64,000 nucleotides of DNA from Roseateles sp. (GCA_019234295.1 JAFALK010000069.1:62001-126000), one strand, 5' to 3'; numbered from the stretch's first letter, positions 24,482 through 32,783 are shown. Numbers and translations: made by a program. The notes: a model not told the origin generated them from the sequence alone.

Positions 24482-26355
24482 ACGACCGGCCTCGATCCGC
24501 GCGTCGGCGCAAAGCGGGCGACTTCGCCACGCGACAACGATTCCAGCACCGTCTCCACGAAGCTGTTCATAGAGACATGGCGCGACAAATAGGCGTGCAG
24601 GGCGGCTCCGAACAGATACGCGCTGCCGCCGGCATGGCCAAGCTCGTCGACGGTCAGTTTGATCTCTACGCCGCGGCCGAACGCGATCGGGCCCTTGGCC
24701 GGATGGCGGCGCACGACCGGCTTGGCGGCAACGCCCTGCAGCGATTCGATCTGCCGCCGCGCCGCATTCTCGCTGGACTGCGGCAGGCGCCCCAGCAGGT
24801 CGCGCAAGGCGCGCAAGGCCGAGCCGTCTTCGTCACCGTCGATCAGCGAGAGGTAGTTCAGCGAGAGCAGGTTGATCAGCCGCCAGGCTACGCCGCCTTC
24901 GCGCAGGGCCGAGGCCGGGCGCGATGGGCCGGCGACCATGCGCACGCCGTCGAGCGGCACACCCGCGTCGAGCGTGAACTCGGCGGATCCGCCCGTAGGC
25001 AGGAAGACCGAGAGGTCGCGGTTGGTGCACAGAGTTTGCACGGCGATCTGGCTCAGGCGCTCGCCATAGGGTGCCTCGAAGGGATCGACCAGGGAGACGA
25101 AGACCTCCGAGCCGATGTAGCCGCTGCGCGGGCCATCGCGGCGCATCTTCTCCGACACGTGGCGCGGCTCGCGCCAAATCGTGTAGTGAGCCGTGGTGCG
25201 CCCGGGCTGGCCGCGGTCGGGGCCGTAAAGCGGCAGGAATCGGCGCTCGGCGCCGGCTTCGTCGTAGCCTGTCATGCCGACCACGTCGTAGACCTCGTAG
25301 TCCAGCGGCGCCGTGCGGTCGGGCACGACCTGGAATTCGTACTGGCCTTCGGAGGTGTGGATGCGGTCCGCGCGCTTCTCGAACAGGTTCACCGCCGGCA
25401 GGCAGTTGGTCATGAAGTTCTCGGGCGTGAGCAGGCCTTCGAGACCCTGGCCGCTTTGCGTCAGCAGCAAGATCAGGTCGAAGGAGCTGCCCGTGCACTG
25501 CGAGAAGGCGTTGTGCAGGCCGTCCACCTCGATGAAGAGGAAGCGCTCGGCGAAGGCGAAGTACTCCTGCAGCAGCCGCACGCCGGCGAACTTGTTCGGC
25601 GGCGTCGGCAGCATGGCCTGGTCGTCGGCATAGCCGACCGGGTGCACCTCGGCCTCGGGCAGCCAGCTGCGCACCTGGGCTTGTGCGCCGGAGCCCGGCG
25701 TGGGGCCGGCCATGATGCCGGCGACGCTGGTCAAGCAGAGCTCGTGCAGCTTCATGGCCACGTCGGGCTGGCCGCTGAGGTAAAAGCACAGGCGCTCGAC
25801 TTTGAGCTGCGCGAAGCTCATGCCCGCGGGCAGGTTCAAGGTGAGGCGGATCGCGCTGCGCGGGCGCTGGTTCAGTGGCAGGGATGAGATGCCGAGCTCG
25901 GCGAGGTTGAGCATCAGCTCGGCGCCGACCGTCTGCACGGGCGTGAGCATGGTGGCTTGGGCCGAGCGGAACTCGCAGCGTGTCCGGCTCATGCCGCCGG
26001 CCGGGCCCAGCAGGGCCGTGCCGCGCGGCACGACGTGGCCGGTGAGCAAGTTGGCGTCGGGGGTGGGCTGCACGCGCGCCACCATCATGGCCGGCACGGG
26101 CGCTAGAAAGCCCGGATAGATCAGCTCGAGCAGGCGGTGCGAGAGACGCGGGAATTCTGCATCGAGCTTGAGCTGTACGCGGGCCGAGAGAAAGGCGCTG
26201 CCTTCAAGCAGTCGCTCCACATAGGGGTCCGCGACCTCCAGGCCTTCCATGCCCAGTCGAGCGGCAATCTTCGGGAACTCCTCGGCGAACTCGGCGCCGA
26301 GCTCGCGCAAATAGCGCAGTTCGTTGTTGTAGTAGCGGAGCAGGCGTGCGTCCAT
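24478..26355 (-). CDS. tssF: T6SS baseplate protein TssF (ImpG)
   Basis: The 625-residue protein starts with the family signature LLRYYNNELRYLRELGAEFAEEFP, cut here to its key part YYNNEL and FAEEFPKIAARLGM, and continues with LLEGSAFLSARVQLKLD and the C-terminal block ending in SFVETVLESLSRGEVARFAP. TssF makes up two copies per baseplate wedge with TssG. It starts one base after the tssE stop, a tight operon junction. Length is normal. Confidence 0.96.
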   Translation of the reverse strand: MDARLLRYYNNELRYLRELGAEFAEEFPKIAARLGMEGLEVADPYVERLLEGSAFLSARVQLKLDAEFPRLSHRLLELIYPGFLAPVPAMMVARVQPTPDANLLTGHVVPRGTALLGPAGGMSRTRCEFRSAQATMLTPVQTVGAELMLNLAELGISSLPLNQRPRSAIRLTLNLPAGMSFAQLKVERLCFYLSGQPDVAMKLHELCLTSVAGIMAGPTPGSGAQAQVRSWLPEAEVHPVGYADDQAMLPTPPNKFAGVRLLQEYFAFAERFLFIEVDGLHNAFSQCTGSSFDLILLLTQSGQGLEGLLTPENFMTNCLPAVNLFEKRADRIHTSEGQYEFQVVPDRTAPLDYEVYDVVGMTGYDEAGAERRFLPLYGPDRGQPGRTTAHYTIWREPRHVSEKMRRDGPRSGYIGSEVFVSLVDPFEAPYGERLSQIAVQTLCTNRDLSVFLPTGGSAEFTLDAGVPLDGVRMVAGPSRPASALREGGVAWRLINLLSLNYLSLIDGDEDGSALRALRDLLGRLPQSSENAARRQIESLQGVAAKPVVRRHPAKGPIAFGRGVEIKLTVDELGHAGGSAYLFGAALHAYLSRHVSMNSFVETVLESLSRGEVARFAPTRGSRPVV

Positions 26356-26356
26356 G

Positions 26357-26890
26357 TCAGCGGTTCATTTCACGGACTTGCGTATGGCCAGTTTCTACAT
26401 CCATGTCGGCCGCGAGCAGCAGCTCCAGCGGCACTGGCTGGCTCCACATCTGGCCGCGGATGACGATGGACATGACGTTGTGAGTCAGCTCCTTTTGCCC
26501 GCCCGTGCGCACTTCCACATGCACGGTAGCGGGGTCGATGCGCGGCTCGAACTGGCGGATGGCGGCCTCGATGCTGCGCTCGATGGCGCCGGTGTCCATC
26601 GAGGCCAGAGTCGTGCCCGCGAAGGCCGGCATGCCGTAGTTCAGGACCGAGCGGCGGGCCTCGTCGTGAGCGGCCCAGAGCGCGAGTTCTTCCTTGCGAT
26701 CGGAGGCGGGGTCGGGCTCGTCGCGCGTGGCATTGAACAGCCAGGACAGGTCACGAAGCACGGCAGCGCGCAGTTGCTGGCGCGTGAGCGCCCGCGCTTC
26801 AGCACCCTCGGCCTTGTGGCGCGGATCTGCGTCGATGAGCCGGTCCAGCAGCGAAGGCTGGAGGCGGTCGCGGGCGTTGAGGCTGACCAT
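26357..26890 (-). CDS. tssE: T6SS baseplate protein TssE (gp25-like)
   Basis: The 177-residue protein belongs to the gp25/GpW lysozyme-like baseplate family: LQPSLLDRLIDAD near the start, LRRDLSWLFNAT-type segment, SVLNYGMPAFAG in the middle and the conserved EAAIRQFEPRIDP and VIRGQMWSQPVPLELLL blocks at the end. It has no enzymatic motif; TssE nucleates sheath assembly. The spacer before it (26,891-26,969) carries copy 2 of the intergenic hairpin repeat. The ribosome site is weak. Confidence 0.93.
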   Translation of the reverse strand: MVSLNARDRLQPSLLDRLIDADPRHKAEGAEARALTRQQLRAAVLRDLSWLFNATRDEPDPASDRKEELALWAAHDEARRSVLNYGMPAFAGTTLASMDTGAIERSIEAAIRQFEPRIDPATVHVEVRTGGQKELTHNVMSIVIRGQMWSQPVPLELLLAADMDVETGHTQVREMNR

Positions 26891-26920
26891 CAGTGTCTGC
26901 TCGGTCGCCCGAAGGACGTT

Positions 26921-26967
26921 AATCGCCCCCTCGCGGGGCCGTGAACGAAGTGAATGTGGGGGCTCAT
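26921..26967 (-). repeat. Intergenic hairpin repeat, copy 2
   Basis: This 47-base element has a CCCCTCGCGGGG near-palindrome and the flank GAACGAAGTGAATGTG, matching the copy at 17,745-17,791. It begins two bases after the tagJ stop codon and ends before tssE. Two copies placed identically inside one operon argue for a mobile or selected intergenic element rather than chance. Confidence 0.75.
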
Positions 26968-26969
26968 GT

Positions 26970-27752
26970 TCAGTCGAACTCGATCAGCTTCACGTTGAGA
27001 AGGTCGTATTCGCCGGCATCGGTGACGAGCACGCGCTGGCCATAACCGGCAAATCGCTCGGGACCGATCTCGCGCCACTCGGTCTTGACGGCCATCAAGA
27101 GCTGGCCGTCCTCGAGCGCCTCGGTGCCCGCGTAGCGTGTGGGCACCATGGCGACGGCCTCGCCGCCATTGGCGAAGGACAGCGTGGCCGGCATCCAGAC
27201 GCGGTCGCGCAGGTCCACGGGCGGCTCGAACACGATCTTGGAGAGGCTGGCGAAGGGCACCCAGTAGTAGCGGCCGTTGACCATGGCCTCGAGCACCGGG
27301 CCGAGACGCGAATCGGCATCGGCCAGCCATTCGAAGCGCTCGCCATTGAGCTGGCCCGAGCGCGTCGGCGCCTCGTCGAAGGCCTTGGCCGCGAGTTCAT
27401 GGCTGCCCGTGATCAGAGATTCGATCAGCAGGGCCAGCCACTGCTCGGGCTGGCCAAAGATCATCGGCGAGCGCTTGCCGTCGAAGACTGCCTTGCGCAG
27501 CAGCTCGCAGCGCAGCGCATGGCCGACCATCTCCCGCATGGGCCCGGCATCGGCCTGCAGGTCGGCGACGACGTTGAGCTGGGTGTGGGCGCGTTCCCAC
27601 TGGCCCAGCACGCAAAGCAGCTGGGCCATGAAGATGCGCAAGGAAGCCTTGGCCGGCGCGGCCTTAACGGCCTGCGTCAGCGCGGCCAGCGCGCCCTTGG
27701 GGTCCGCGGTGCGGACCAGTTGTTCGGCTTGTTGGAGTGCGTCGGTGCTCAT
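26970..27752 (-). CDS. tagJ: T6SS accessory protein TagJ (ImpE)
   Basis: The 260-residue protein has TPR-like helices at the N-terminus (LQQAEQLVRTADPKGALAAL, LCVLGQWERAHTQLNVV) and the ImpE-type C-terminal domain (GRYYWVPFASLSKIVFEPP, RDRVWMPATLSFANGG). TagJ binds the TssB N-terminus and is thought to modulate ClpV action on the sheath. It is found in only some T6SS subtypes, including imp-type clusters. It lies between the zinc-ribbon gene and tssE. Confidence 0.93.
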   Translation of the reverse strand: MSTDALQQAEQLVRTADPKGALAALTQAVKAAPAKASLRIFMAQLLCVLGQWERAHTQLNVVADLQADAGPMREMVGHALRCELLRKAVFDGKRSPMIFGQPEQWLALLIESLITGSHELAAKAFDEAPTRSGQLNGERFEWLADADSRLGPVLEAMVNGRYYWVPFASLSKIVFEPPVDLRDRVWMPATLSFANGGEAVAMVPTRYAGTEALEDGQLLMAVKTEWREIGPERFAGYGQRVLVTDAGEYDLLNVKLIEFD

Positions 27753-27761
27753 CTCGTGCTT

Positions 27762-28331
27762 TCAGAATCCGTGGCCGCAGTCGCCGCAGAAGCGGGCGTT
27801 GCGCGCGGCCATGGCGCCACAGGTGGGACAGCTCTTGAAGGCGCTGGCCATGTCGTAGCCGCATTCGGCGCAGAAGCGGCCGCCGGTGCTGGGGGCGTGG
27901 CAGCTGGGGCAGCTGTGTGCGGCGGTCTCGGCCTGCTGGCGCTGCGCGGCGGCCTGGCCTTCGCGCTCCTTGTTCACGCAGTCGGTGCAGAGGTTCTGGC
28001 GCGAATCGAAGCAGTCGGAACAGACAGCGTGGTGGCAGCGCTCGCATTCCACGTACATGGATTCGGCGCGCTGCAGCGCCTCCTGAAAGGCCTTGTCCTT
28101 GGCGCCGCCGGCGCCCATGTCGGCGAAGTTGCCGGTGGCGCGGCCGACGGTTCGCATGTCGGTGAAGAGGAAGGCGAAGCGGTTCAGCAGGCCGGTGAAC
28201 TGGCCCATACGGTGCGGCTTGAAGGTGCTCTTCCAGCGCCGGTCGCAACACTGGCAATAGAACTCGAACTGGAAGCCCGACCCGATGTCGGAGCCGCCGG
28301 TGCTGAGATCGCGATAGTTTTCGAGCGCCAT
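27762..28331 (-). CDS. Zinc-ribbon protein of the T6SS cluster, 189 aa
   Basis: The protein has many Cys pairs: CQCC near residue 26-29, then CERCHHAVCSDC and CTDC in the middle, and two zinc ribbons at the C-terminus (CPSC...CAEC and CPTC...CGDC). These should bind at least three to four zinc ions. There is no signal peptide. The N-terminal 60 residues (FQFEFYCQCCDRRWKSTFKP) look like a separate ribbon. The gene shares one base with the end of the first hcp-like gene and is ten bases from tagJ, so it is part of the T6SS operon. Its function is unknown to me; a scaffold or Hcp/sheath assembly factor is a guess from position. Confidence 0.75.
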   Translation of the reverse strand: MALENYRDLSTGGSDIGSGFQFEFYCQCCDRRWKSTFKPHRMGQFTGLLNRFAFLFTDMRTVGRATGNFADMGAGGAKDKAFQEALQRAESMYVECERCHHAVCSDCFDSRQNLCTDCVNKEREGQAAAQRQQAETAAHSCPSCHAPSTGGRFCAECGYDMASAFKSCPTCGAMAARNARFCGDCGHGF

Positions 28332-28996
28332 TACTTGGGTTCCTTGTCCTTGGCTCCGGCCCCGGCATGTTCGAGCGGCTTGCCGTCGGGTCGATTGCGC
28401 TCTTCTTCATGGGCCTTGACGAGCTCTTCCCACAACTCCTTGAGGTCGCGCTGGCTCATGCCGGTGGCCAGGAGCTGCAGGCCGACCTTCTTGAACTCGG
28501 CCTTCTTGTTGCCGGCGGGCACGTCGGTGCTGGCGCCCTGGGGCCGCGTGAGCTTGACGGTCTTTGTGCCCGACTTCGGGTCGATCTGGTGCTTGAAGGT
28601 GATCGTGCGGTAGTCGAAGACCCAGTCCTCGTCGACCGTCGCACCCTTGTCGCTGATGGCGGTCTGAACGTTGTAGTCCTTGATCGTCAGGCCTTCGATC
28701 TCGATGGAGAGCTCGAAGAGCATGTCCACCGAGCCGTCGTCCACGGTGAGCGTGGCCTTGAGCGGCTCGCCTTTGAGCATGGCCGTGAGCATGGCCGTGG
28801 TGGACTTGTCCATCAGCTTGGAGACGGACAGCAGCGAGGGCTCGGGCACGGCGTCCTCGACCTTGGCGCGGCCCAGATTCCAGTCCCAGGTGTCGAGCTC
28901 GATCCACTCCTCGTACTCGTCGACTGTGCACTCGCCCTTGATCACACCGGCGCTGGGGCTGGTGAGGTGCATGAAGATACGTGAGTTCTCAGACAC
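28331..28996 (-). CDS. Hcp-family tube protein, divergent paralogue 1 (long C-tail)
   Basis: The 221-residue protein starts with an Hcp-type strand (IFMHLTSPSAGVIKGE) and keeps WIELDTWDWNLGRA and the alternating strands of the Hcp fold. It ends with a charged helical tail (ELWEELVKAHEEERNRPDG) that standard Hcp proteins lack. The start is GTG 28996 with GAGGAG six bases upstream, overlapping the previous gene's stop region. It is the fourth of four tandem hcp-like genes and the most divergent. It may form a specialised tube segment or carry cargo. Confidence 0.75.
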   Translation of the reverse strand: MSENSRIFMHLTSPSAGVIKGECTVDEYEEWIELDTWDWNLGRAKVEDAVPEPSLLSVSKLMDKSTTAMLTAMLKGEPLKATLTVDDGSVDMLFELSIEIEGLTIKDYNVQTAISDKGATVDEDWVFDYRTITFKHQIDPKSGTKTVKLTRPQGASTDVPAGNKKAEFKKVGLQLLATGMSQRDLKELWEELVKAHEEERNRPDGKPLEHAGAGAKDKEPK

Positions 28997-28998
28997 GG

Positions 28999-29556
28999 TT
29001 ACTCCTCATCCTTGCCTTCGAGCTTGAAAGTCGTCGCGCCACCGCGCGTGCTGCCCTTGTCGGCGGGGAAGTAGTCGATCTGCACGTCGAGGAAGGCGAG
29101 CACGAGCTCTTCGTTCAGCGAGAGGAAGGAGCCGCTCTCGGTGGCGCGGCTGCTCAGGCTCTTGATGCGCACGCCCCCGAGGGTGATCTTCAGCAGCACG
29201 GGCATCTTGTCGCTGCCGCTGACCGCCGATACGCCCACGAGGCTGATGACGGCCTTGTTGGCGATGGCGTTTTTGGACAGCTGGGAGCGAGTCGTGCTGT
29301 GCAGGTTGGCGCGCTCGTCCATGTGCTGGAACAAGGCCGTGGAGGCGCCGTCGAAGAACTTGGAGAGCCGGATCTCCTTGGCCTCCCAGTTCTTGGTGGC
29401 CTTGGCATCGCTCTTGACCGGCGAGCGGTCCTTGATGGCCAGGCCCCACTTGAGGCTCTTCAGCTCGATCTGGCCCTCGTAGCCCTTGACCTTGGAATCG
29501 CCGGGCACCGGTTTGCCCTTGAGGGTCAGGTGCATGAAGAGCATGTCATTGGCCAT
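28999..29556 (-). CDS. Hcp-family tube protein, divergent paralogue 2
   Basis: The 185-residue protein has the Hcp start pattern (MLFMHLTLKGKPVPGDSKVKG), GQIELKSLKWGL and an LDVQIDYF strand near the end. It is closer to paralogue 1 (shared FMHLT start) than to the two canonical copies upstream. A strong hairpin lies in the 69-base gap before it, which could lower or process expression relative to the upstream hcp genes. The role in mixed tubes or effector loading is inferred. Confidence 0.75.
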   Translation of the reverse strand: MANDMLFMHLTLKGKPVPGDSKVKGYEGQIELKSLKWGLAIKDRSPVKSDAKATKNWEAKEIRLSKFFDGASTALFQHMDERANLHSTTRSQLSKNAIANKAVISLVGVSAVSGSDKMPVLLKITLGGVRIKSLSSRATESGSFLSLNEELVLAFLDVQIDYFPADKGSTRGGATTFKLEGKDEE

Positions 29557-29573
29557 GGTGTCGTCTCAAGTGA

Positions 29574-29610
29574 ACAAGCGCCCATGCCCTTGCGGGCACT
29601 GGGCGCTTGT
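29574..29610. other. Strong hairpin between hcp paralogues
   Basis: Arms ACAAGCGCCCA (29,574-29,584) and TGGGCGCTTGT (29,600-29,610) pair perfectly over 11 bases, with an inner GCCC/GGGC stem and a TTGC loop. It lies just after the stop of the third hcp gene. No clear T-run follows on the minus strand, so it is more likely an mRNA-stability or partial-attenuation element than a full terminator. Confidence 0.75.
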
Positions 29611-29625
29611 CGGCCTCGCCCTGTC

Positions 29626-30159
29626 TTACTTCAGCTTGGTCTTGATTGTGGTGTCGCCACCGAGGGCCAGCTTCTGGTCCTTGACGCTCCACTCGAAGGG
29701 AATGGCCGCTTCCAGGCCGCCCTGGTTGGTCTGGGCCTTGTAGCCGACGTAGATTTCCTTGAACACGAATTCCACGTCCTGCGACATGGAGCCGTCCTCT
29801 TGGCCCTTGGTCGAGACCTTGGTCACATAGGCCGAGTTGACCTGCACCTGGAAGTAGACCTGCAGGCCGTCGCCCGTGGTCTTGCACATGTCGATGGTGA
29901 TCAGCTCGAAGTGCTTGCCCGTGACCATCTTGCTGAGGATGGTGGGGCTGGAGGTATCGAAGTAATGCGTGATCGACAAGTTGCCCGGGGTGGCCTTGCC
30001 GACTGCGGCGCCCGTGCCCTTGGAGGCGCTGTGCTCGGCCTCGATGTCCCAGCTCCAGTCGGAGACTTCGATCCAGCCCTTGTCGCCCTCGTGACCCTTT
30101 TGCAGAGACTCCCCCTTGGGCACGTCCTTGCCGAAATTGATGAAGCTATTGCCTGGCAT
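29626..30159 (-). CDS. hcp: Hcp tube protein, canonical copy 2
   Basis: The 177-residue protein has the standard Hcp layout: FINFGKDVPKGES, WIEVSDWSWDIEAE, the GTGAAVGKA loop, ITHYFDTSSP, and closing strands EFVFKEIYVGYKAQ. It aligns over its full length with the neighbouring copy at 30,170-30,703 (same MPGN start and WSWD core), so the pair arose by tandem duplication. Hcp hexamers form the inner tube and can carry small effectors. Confidence 0.93.
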   Translation of the reverse strand: MPGNSFINFGKDVPKGESLQKGHEGDKGWIEVSDWSWDIEAEHSASKGTGAAVGKATPGNLSITHYFDTSSPTILSKMVTGKHFELITIDMCKTTGDGLQVYFQVQVNSAYVTKVSTKGQEDGSMSQDVEFVFKEIYVGYKAQTNQGGLEAAIPFEWSVKDQKLALGGDTTIKTKLK

Positions 30160-30169
30160 GGTGTTTACC

Positions 30170-30703
30170 TCACTTGATGGTCAGAGCGATGTCTTTGTTC
30201 GTCTGGGTCTGCTCGGCGATGTTCCAGCGGAACGGCAGCATGGTTTCCAGCGTGCCCTTGTTGTTCTGCTGCTTGTAGCCGATGGCGATTTCCTTGCAGA
30301 CGAATTCGATGTCCTGGTTGACGCTGCCGTCTTCACCGCCCTTGTTCGAGACCTTGGTGATGAACACCCCGCCGCAGACCATCTCGAAGAACAGCTCCGG
30401 CTGATCCTTGCCGGTTTGCTTGAGCATGTGGATGGTGGCGGTCTTGAAGTGCGTGCCCTTGACGATGTACTGCATCAGCACGGGCGAGCTCTTGTCATAG
30501 AAGTGCGAGACGCTGATCGCACCGGGGTTGGGCTTGCCCACGGAGGCGCCGGTGCCCTTGAGGTGGCTCGCCTCGGCCTCCACGTCCCAGCTCCAGTCGC
30601 CGATCTCGATCCAGCCGTCCTTGCCGAGGTGGCCGACCTGCTGGGATTCGCCGGGGGCCGGCTTGTCGGCCCCTTCGAACTTGATGAATGCATTTCCGGG
30701 CAT
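30170..30703 (-). CDS. hcp: Hcp tube protein, canonical copy 1
   Basis: The 177-residue protein carries FIKFEGADKPAPGES, WIEIGDWSWDVEAE, GTGASVGKP, VSHFYDKSSPVLMQY and EFVCKEIAIGYKQQ. It has the best ribosome site of the hcp set (AGGAGCACAAC before ATG) and directly follows tssC, so it is probably the main tube subunit. It differs from copy 2 mainly in loops that line the tube lumen or ends. Confidence 0.95.
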   Translation of the reverse strand: MPGNAFIKFEGADKPAPGESQQVGHLGKDGWIEIGDWSWDVEAEASHLKGTGASVGKPNPGAISVSHFYDKSSPVLMQYIVKGTHFKTATIHMLKQTGKDQPELFFEMVCGGVFITKVSNKGGEDGSVNQDIEFVCKEIAIGYKQQNNKGTLETMLPFRWNIAEQTQTNKDIALTIK

Positions 30704-30728
30704 GTTGTGCTCCTAAATATTGAGTCCC

Positions 30729-30747
30729 TGATGTCGGCTGGACATCA
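30729..30747. other. Small hairpin at the tssC stop codon
   Basis: Arms TGATGTC and GACATCA (7 bases each, loop of 5) include the TGA stop of tssC and precede the first hcp gene by 26 bases. It could mark an mRNA end that separates high hcp levels from tssBC. No T-run follows. Confidence 0.45.
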
Positions 30748-32235
30748 ACCTTTCTCTGCAGGCAGCTTCGAAACGAGGCGCAGAGACACCGACAAACCTT
30801 CCAGCTGGAAGTGCGGCTTCAGGAAGAACTTGCTCTGGTAGTAGCCAGGCGCGCCTTCCACCTCTTCGACCACGACTTCCGCTGCCGCCAGCGGACGCTC
30901 GGCCTTGGTTTCCTCGGTGGAGTTGGCGGGGTCTCCGTCCACGTAGCCGAGGATCCATTCGTTGAGCCAGCGCTCCATCGCTTCACGCGTCTTGAAGGAG
31001 CCGACCTTGTCGCGCACCATGCACTTCAGGTAGTGGGCAAAGCGGTTGCAGGCGAACAGATAGGGCAGCCGGGCGGCCAGCGCGGCGTTGGCGGTGGCGT
31101 CCGGGTCGTCGTATTCCACGGGCTTTTGCAGCGACTGGGCGCCGATGAAGGCGGCGAAGTCGCTGTTCTTGCGGTGGATCATCGCCAGAAAGCCGTTCTT
31201 GCTCAGCTCGGCCTCGCGGCGGTCGCTGATCGCGATCTCGGTCGGGCACTTGGCGTCCACGCCGCCGTCGTCGGTGGGGAAGCTGTGCACGGGCAGGTTC
31301 TCGACCGCGCCGCCGGACTCCACGCCGCGGATGCGCGAGCACCAGCCGTGGATCTTGAACGAGCGGTTGATATTCGTCGCCATTGCGTAGGCGGCATTGC
31401 ACCAGGCGTACTTGCCGTGGTCGGCGCCGGTCGTGTCTTCCTCGAAGTTGAAGGCGTCCACCGGATCGGTCTTGGCACCGTAGGGCAGGCGGCCGAGGAA
31501 GCGCGGCATGCACATGGCCAGGTACTTGGCGTCATCGCTTTCGCGAAGGGAGCGCCAGGCGGCGTACTCAGGCGTGGTGAAAATCTTGGTCAGGTCGCGC
31601 GGATTGGCCAGCTCGCCCCAGGAATCCATCTGCATCACGGTCGGTGCGGCACCGGTGATGAACGGGGCGTGGGCGGCCGCGGCCACTTTGGACATTTCGC
31701 CCAGCAGCTCGACGTCGGGCGGCGAGTGGTCGAAATGGTAGTCGCCAACGATGGCGCCGAAGGGCTCACCGCCGAACTGGCCATATTCCTCTTCGTAGAG
31801 CTTCTTGAAGATCGGCGACTGGTCCCAGGCCGTGCCCTTGTAGCGCTTCAGGGTCTTGCCAAGGTCTTGCTTGGAGATCGCCATCACGCGGATCTTCAGG
31901 TGCTCGTCGGTCTCGGTGTTGTTGACCATGTAGTGCAGGCCGCGCCAGGCACTTTCGAGCTTCTGGTAGTCCTCGTGGTGCAGGATCAGGTTGACCTGCT
32001 CGGAGAGCTTCTTGTCGATCGCGGCGATCATGGCCTCGATGGAGGCCACGGTGTCGGAGCCGATCAGCTTGACGTTGGCCAGGGCCTGGCTCGCCAGCGT
32101 GGCGACGGCGGCCTCGACCTGGCTGCGCGCCTCGTCCGACTTGGGTTTGAATTCCTTGCTCAGCAGCGAAGCGAAGTCGCTGCCTTCCATGGTGACGCCG
32201 GCGAAATGCTGGCCGGAGGCTTGGGTTTCTGCCAT
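30745..32235 (-). CDS. tssC: T6SS sheath large subunit TssC (VipB)
   Basis: The 496-residue protein is a full-length TssC: ASQALANVKLIGSD near the start, HHEDYQKLESAWRGLHYMV, WDQSPIFKKLYEEEYGQFGGEPFG, the HAPFITGAAP block, PRFLGRLPYGAKTDPVDAF and the C-terminal PGYYQSKFFLKPHFQLEGL. It assembles with TssB into the contractile sheath around the Hcp tube. It follows tssB by 13 bases. Confidence 0.98.
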   Translation of the reverse strand: MAETQASGQHFAGVTMEGSDFASLLSKEFKPKSDEARSQVEAAVATLASQALANVKLIGSDTVASIEAMIAAIDKKLSEQVNLILHHEDYQKLESAWRGLHYMVNNTETDEHLKIRVMAISKQDLGKTLKRYKGTAWDQSPIFKKLYEEEYGQFGGEPFGAIVGDYHFDHSPPDVELLGEMSKVAAAAHAPFITGAAPTVMQMDSWGELANPRDLTKIFTTPEYAAWRSLRESDDAKYLAMCMPRFLGRLPYGAKTDPVDAFNFEEDTTGADHGKYAWCNAAYAMATNINRSFKIHGWCSRIRGVESGGAVENLPVHSFPTDDGGVDAKCPTEIAISDRREAELSKNGFLAMIHRKNSDFAAFIGAQSLQKPVEYDDPDATANAALAARLPYLFACNRFAHYLKCMVRDKVGSFKTREAMERWLNEWILGYVDGDPANSTEETKAERPLAAAEVVVEEVEGAPGYYQSKFFLKPHFQLEGLSVSLRLVSKLPAEKG

Positions 32236-32248
32236 CTCTGCTTCTCCT

Positions 32249-32740
32249 TTATTCGGGCTTGCTGCTGGACGTCAGCGAGGCCAGCAGGCTCGGGTCGGCC
32301 AACACCTTGGAGATCAACTCCTCGGCGCCGCCCTTGCCGTCCATGTAGGTCACGAGGTTGGAGAGCTGGTTGCGCGCTTCCAGCAGCTTGTTCAGGCCTT
32401 CCACCTTCTGGGCGATGGCGGCCGGCGAGAAGTCGTCCATGCTCTCGAAGGTCAGGTCCACAGAGAGATTGCCCTCGCCAGTCAAGGTGTTGGGCACGGT
32501 GAAGGCCACGCGCGGCTTCATCGCCTTCATGCGCTGGTCGAAGTTGTCCACGTCGAACTCGAGGAACTTGCGGTCGGCCACGGCCGGCAACGGCTCCTCG
32601 GGCTTGCCGGCGAGGTCGGCCATCACGCCCATCACAAAGGGCAGTTGCACCTTCTTCTGGGCGCCGTAGAGCTCGACGTCGTATTCGATCTGCACGCGCG
32701 GCGCACGATTGCGTCCGATGAATTTCTGGCTGCTGCCCAT
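32249..32740 (-). CDS. tssB: T6SS sheath small subunit TssB (VipA)
   Basis: The 163-residue protein has the TssB hallmarks SQKFIGRNRAPRVQIEYD, ELPFVMGVMADLAG-like KVQLPFVMGVMADLAGK, FLEFDVDNFDQRMKAM and the C-terminal helix region VEGLNKLLEARNQLSNLV. A strong GGAGGAGTCAC ribosome site precedes ATG 32740. TssB pairs with TssC and, through its N-terminus, with TagJ. Confidence 0.98.
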   Translation of the reverse strand: MGSSQKFIGRNRAPRVQIEYDVELYGAQKKVQLPFVMGVMADLAGKPEEPLPAVADRKFLEFDVDNFDQRMKAMKPRVAFTVPNTLTGEGNLSVDLTFESMDDFSPAAIAQKVEGLNKLLEARNQLSNLVTYMDGKGGAEELISKVLADPSLLASLTSSSKPE

Positions 32741-32783
32741 GTGACTCCTCCGTTAGGGTCTCAGAAGGTTGAACGAAGAACGG

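Noticed and set aside
26694..28613. Plus-strand open frame of 639 codons
   Set aside because: Antisense to tssE, tagJ and the zinc-ribbon gene, all of which have clear family motifs.
30745..32235. Idea that the TssB/TssC fusion gene at 2,406 replaces canonical tssBC
   Set aside because: Full-length canonical tssC and tssB are present in the same cluster with all conserved blocks.
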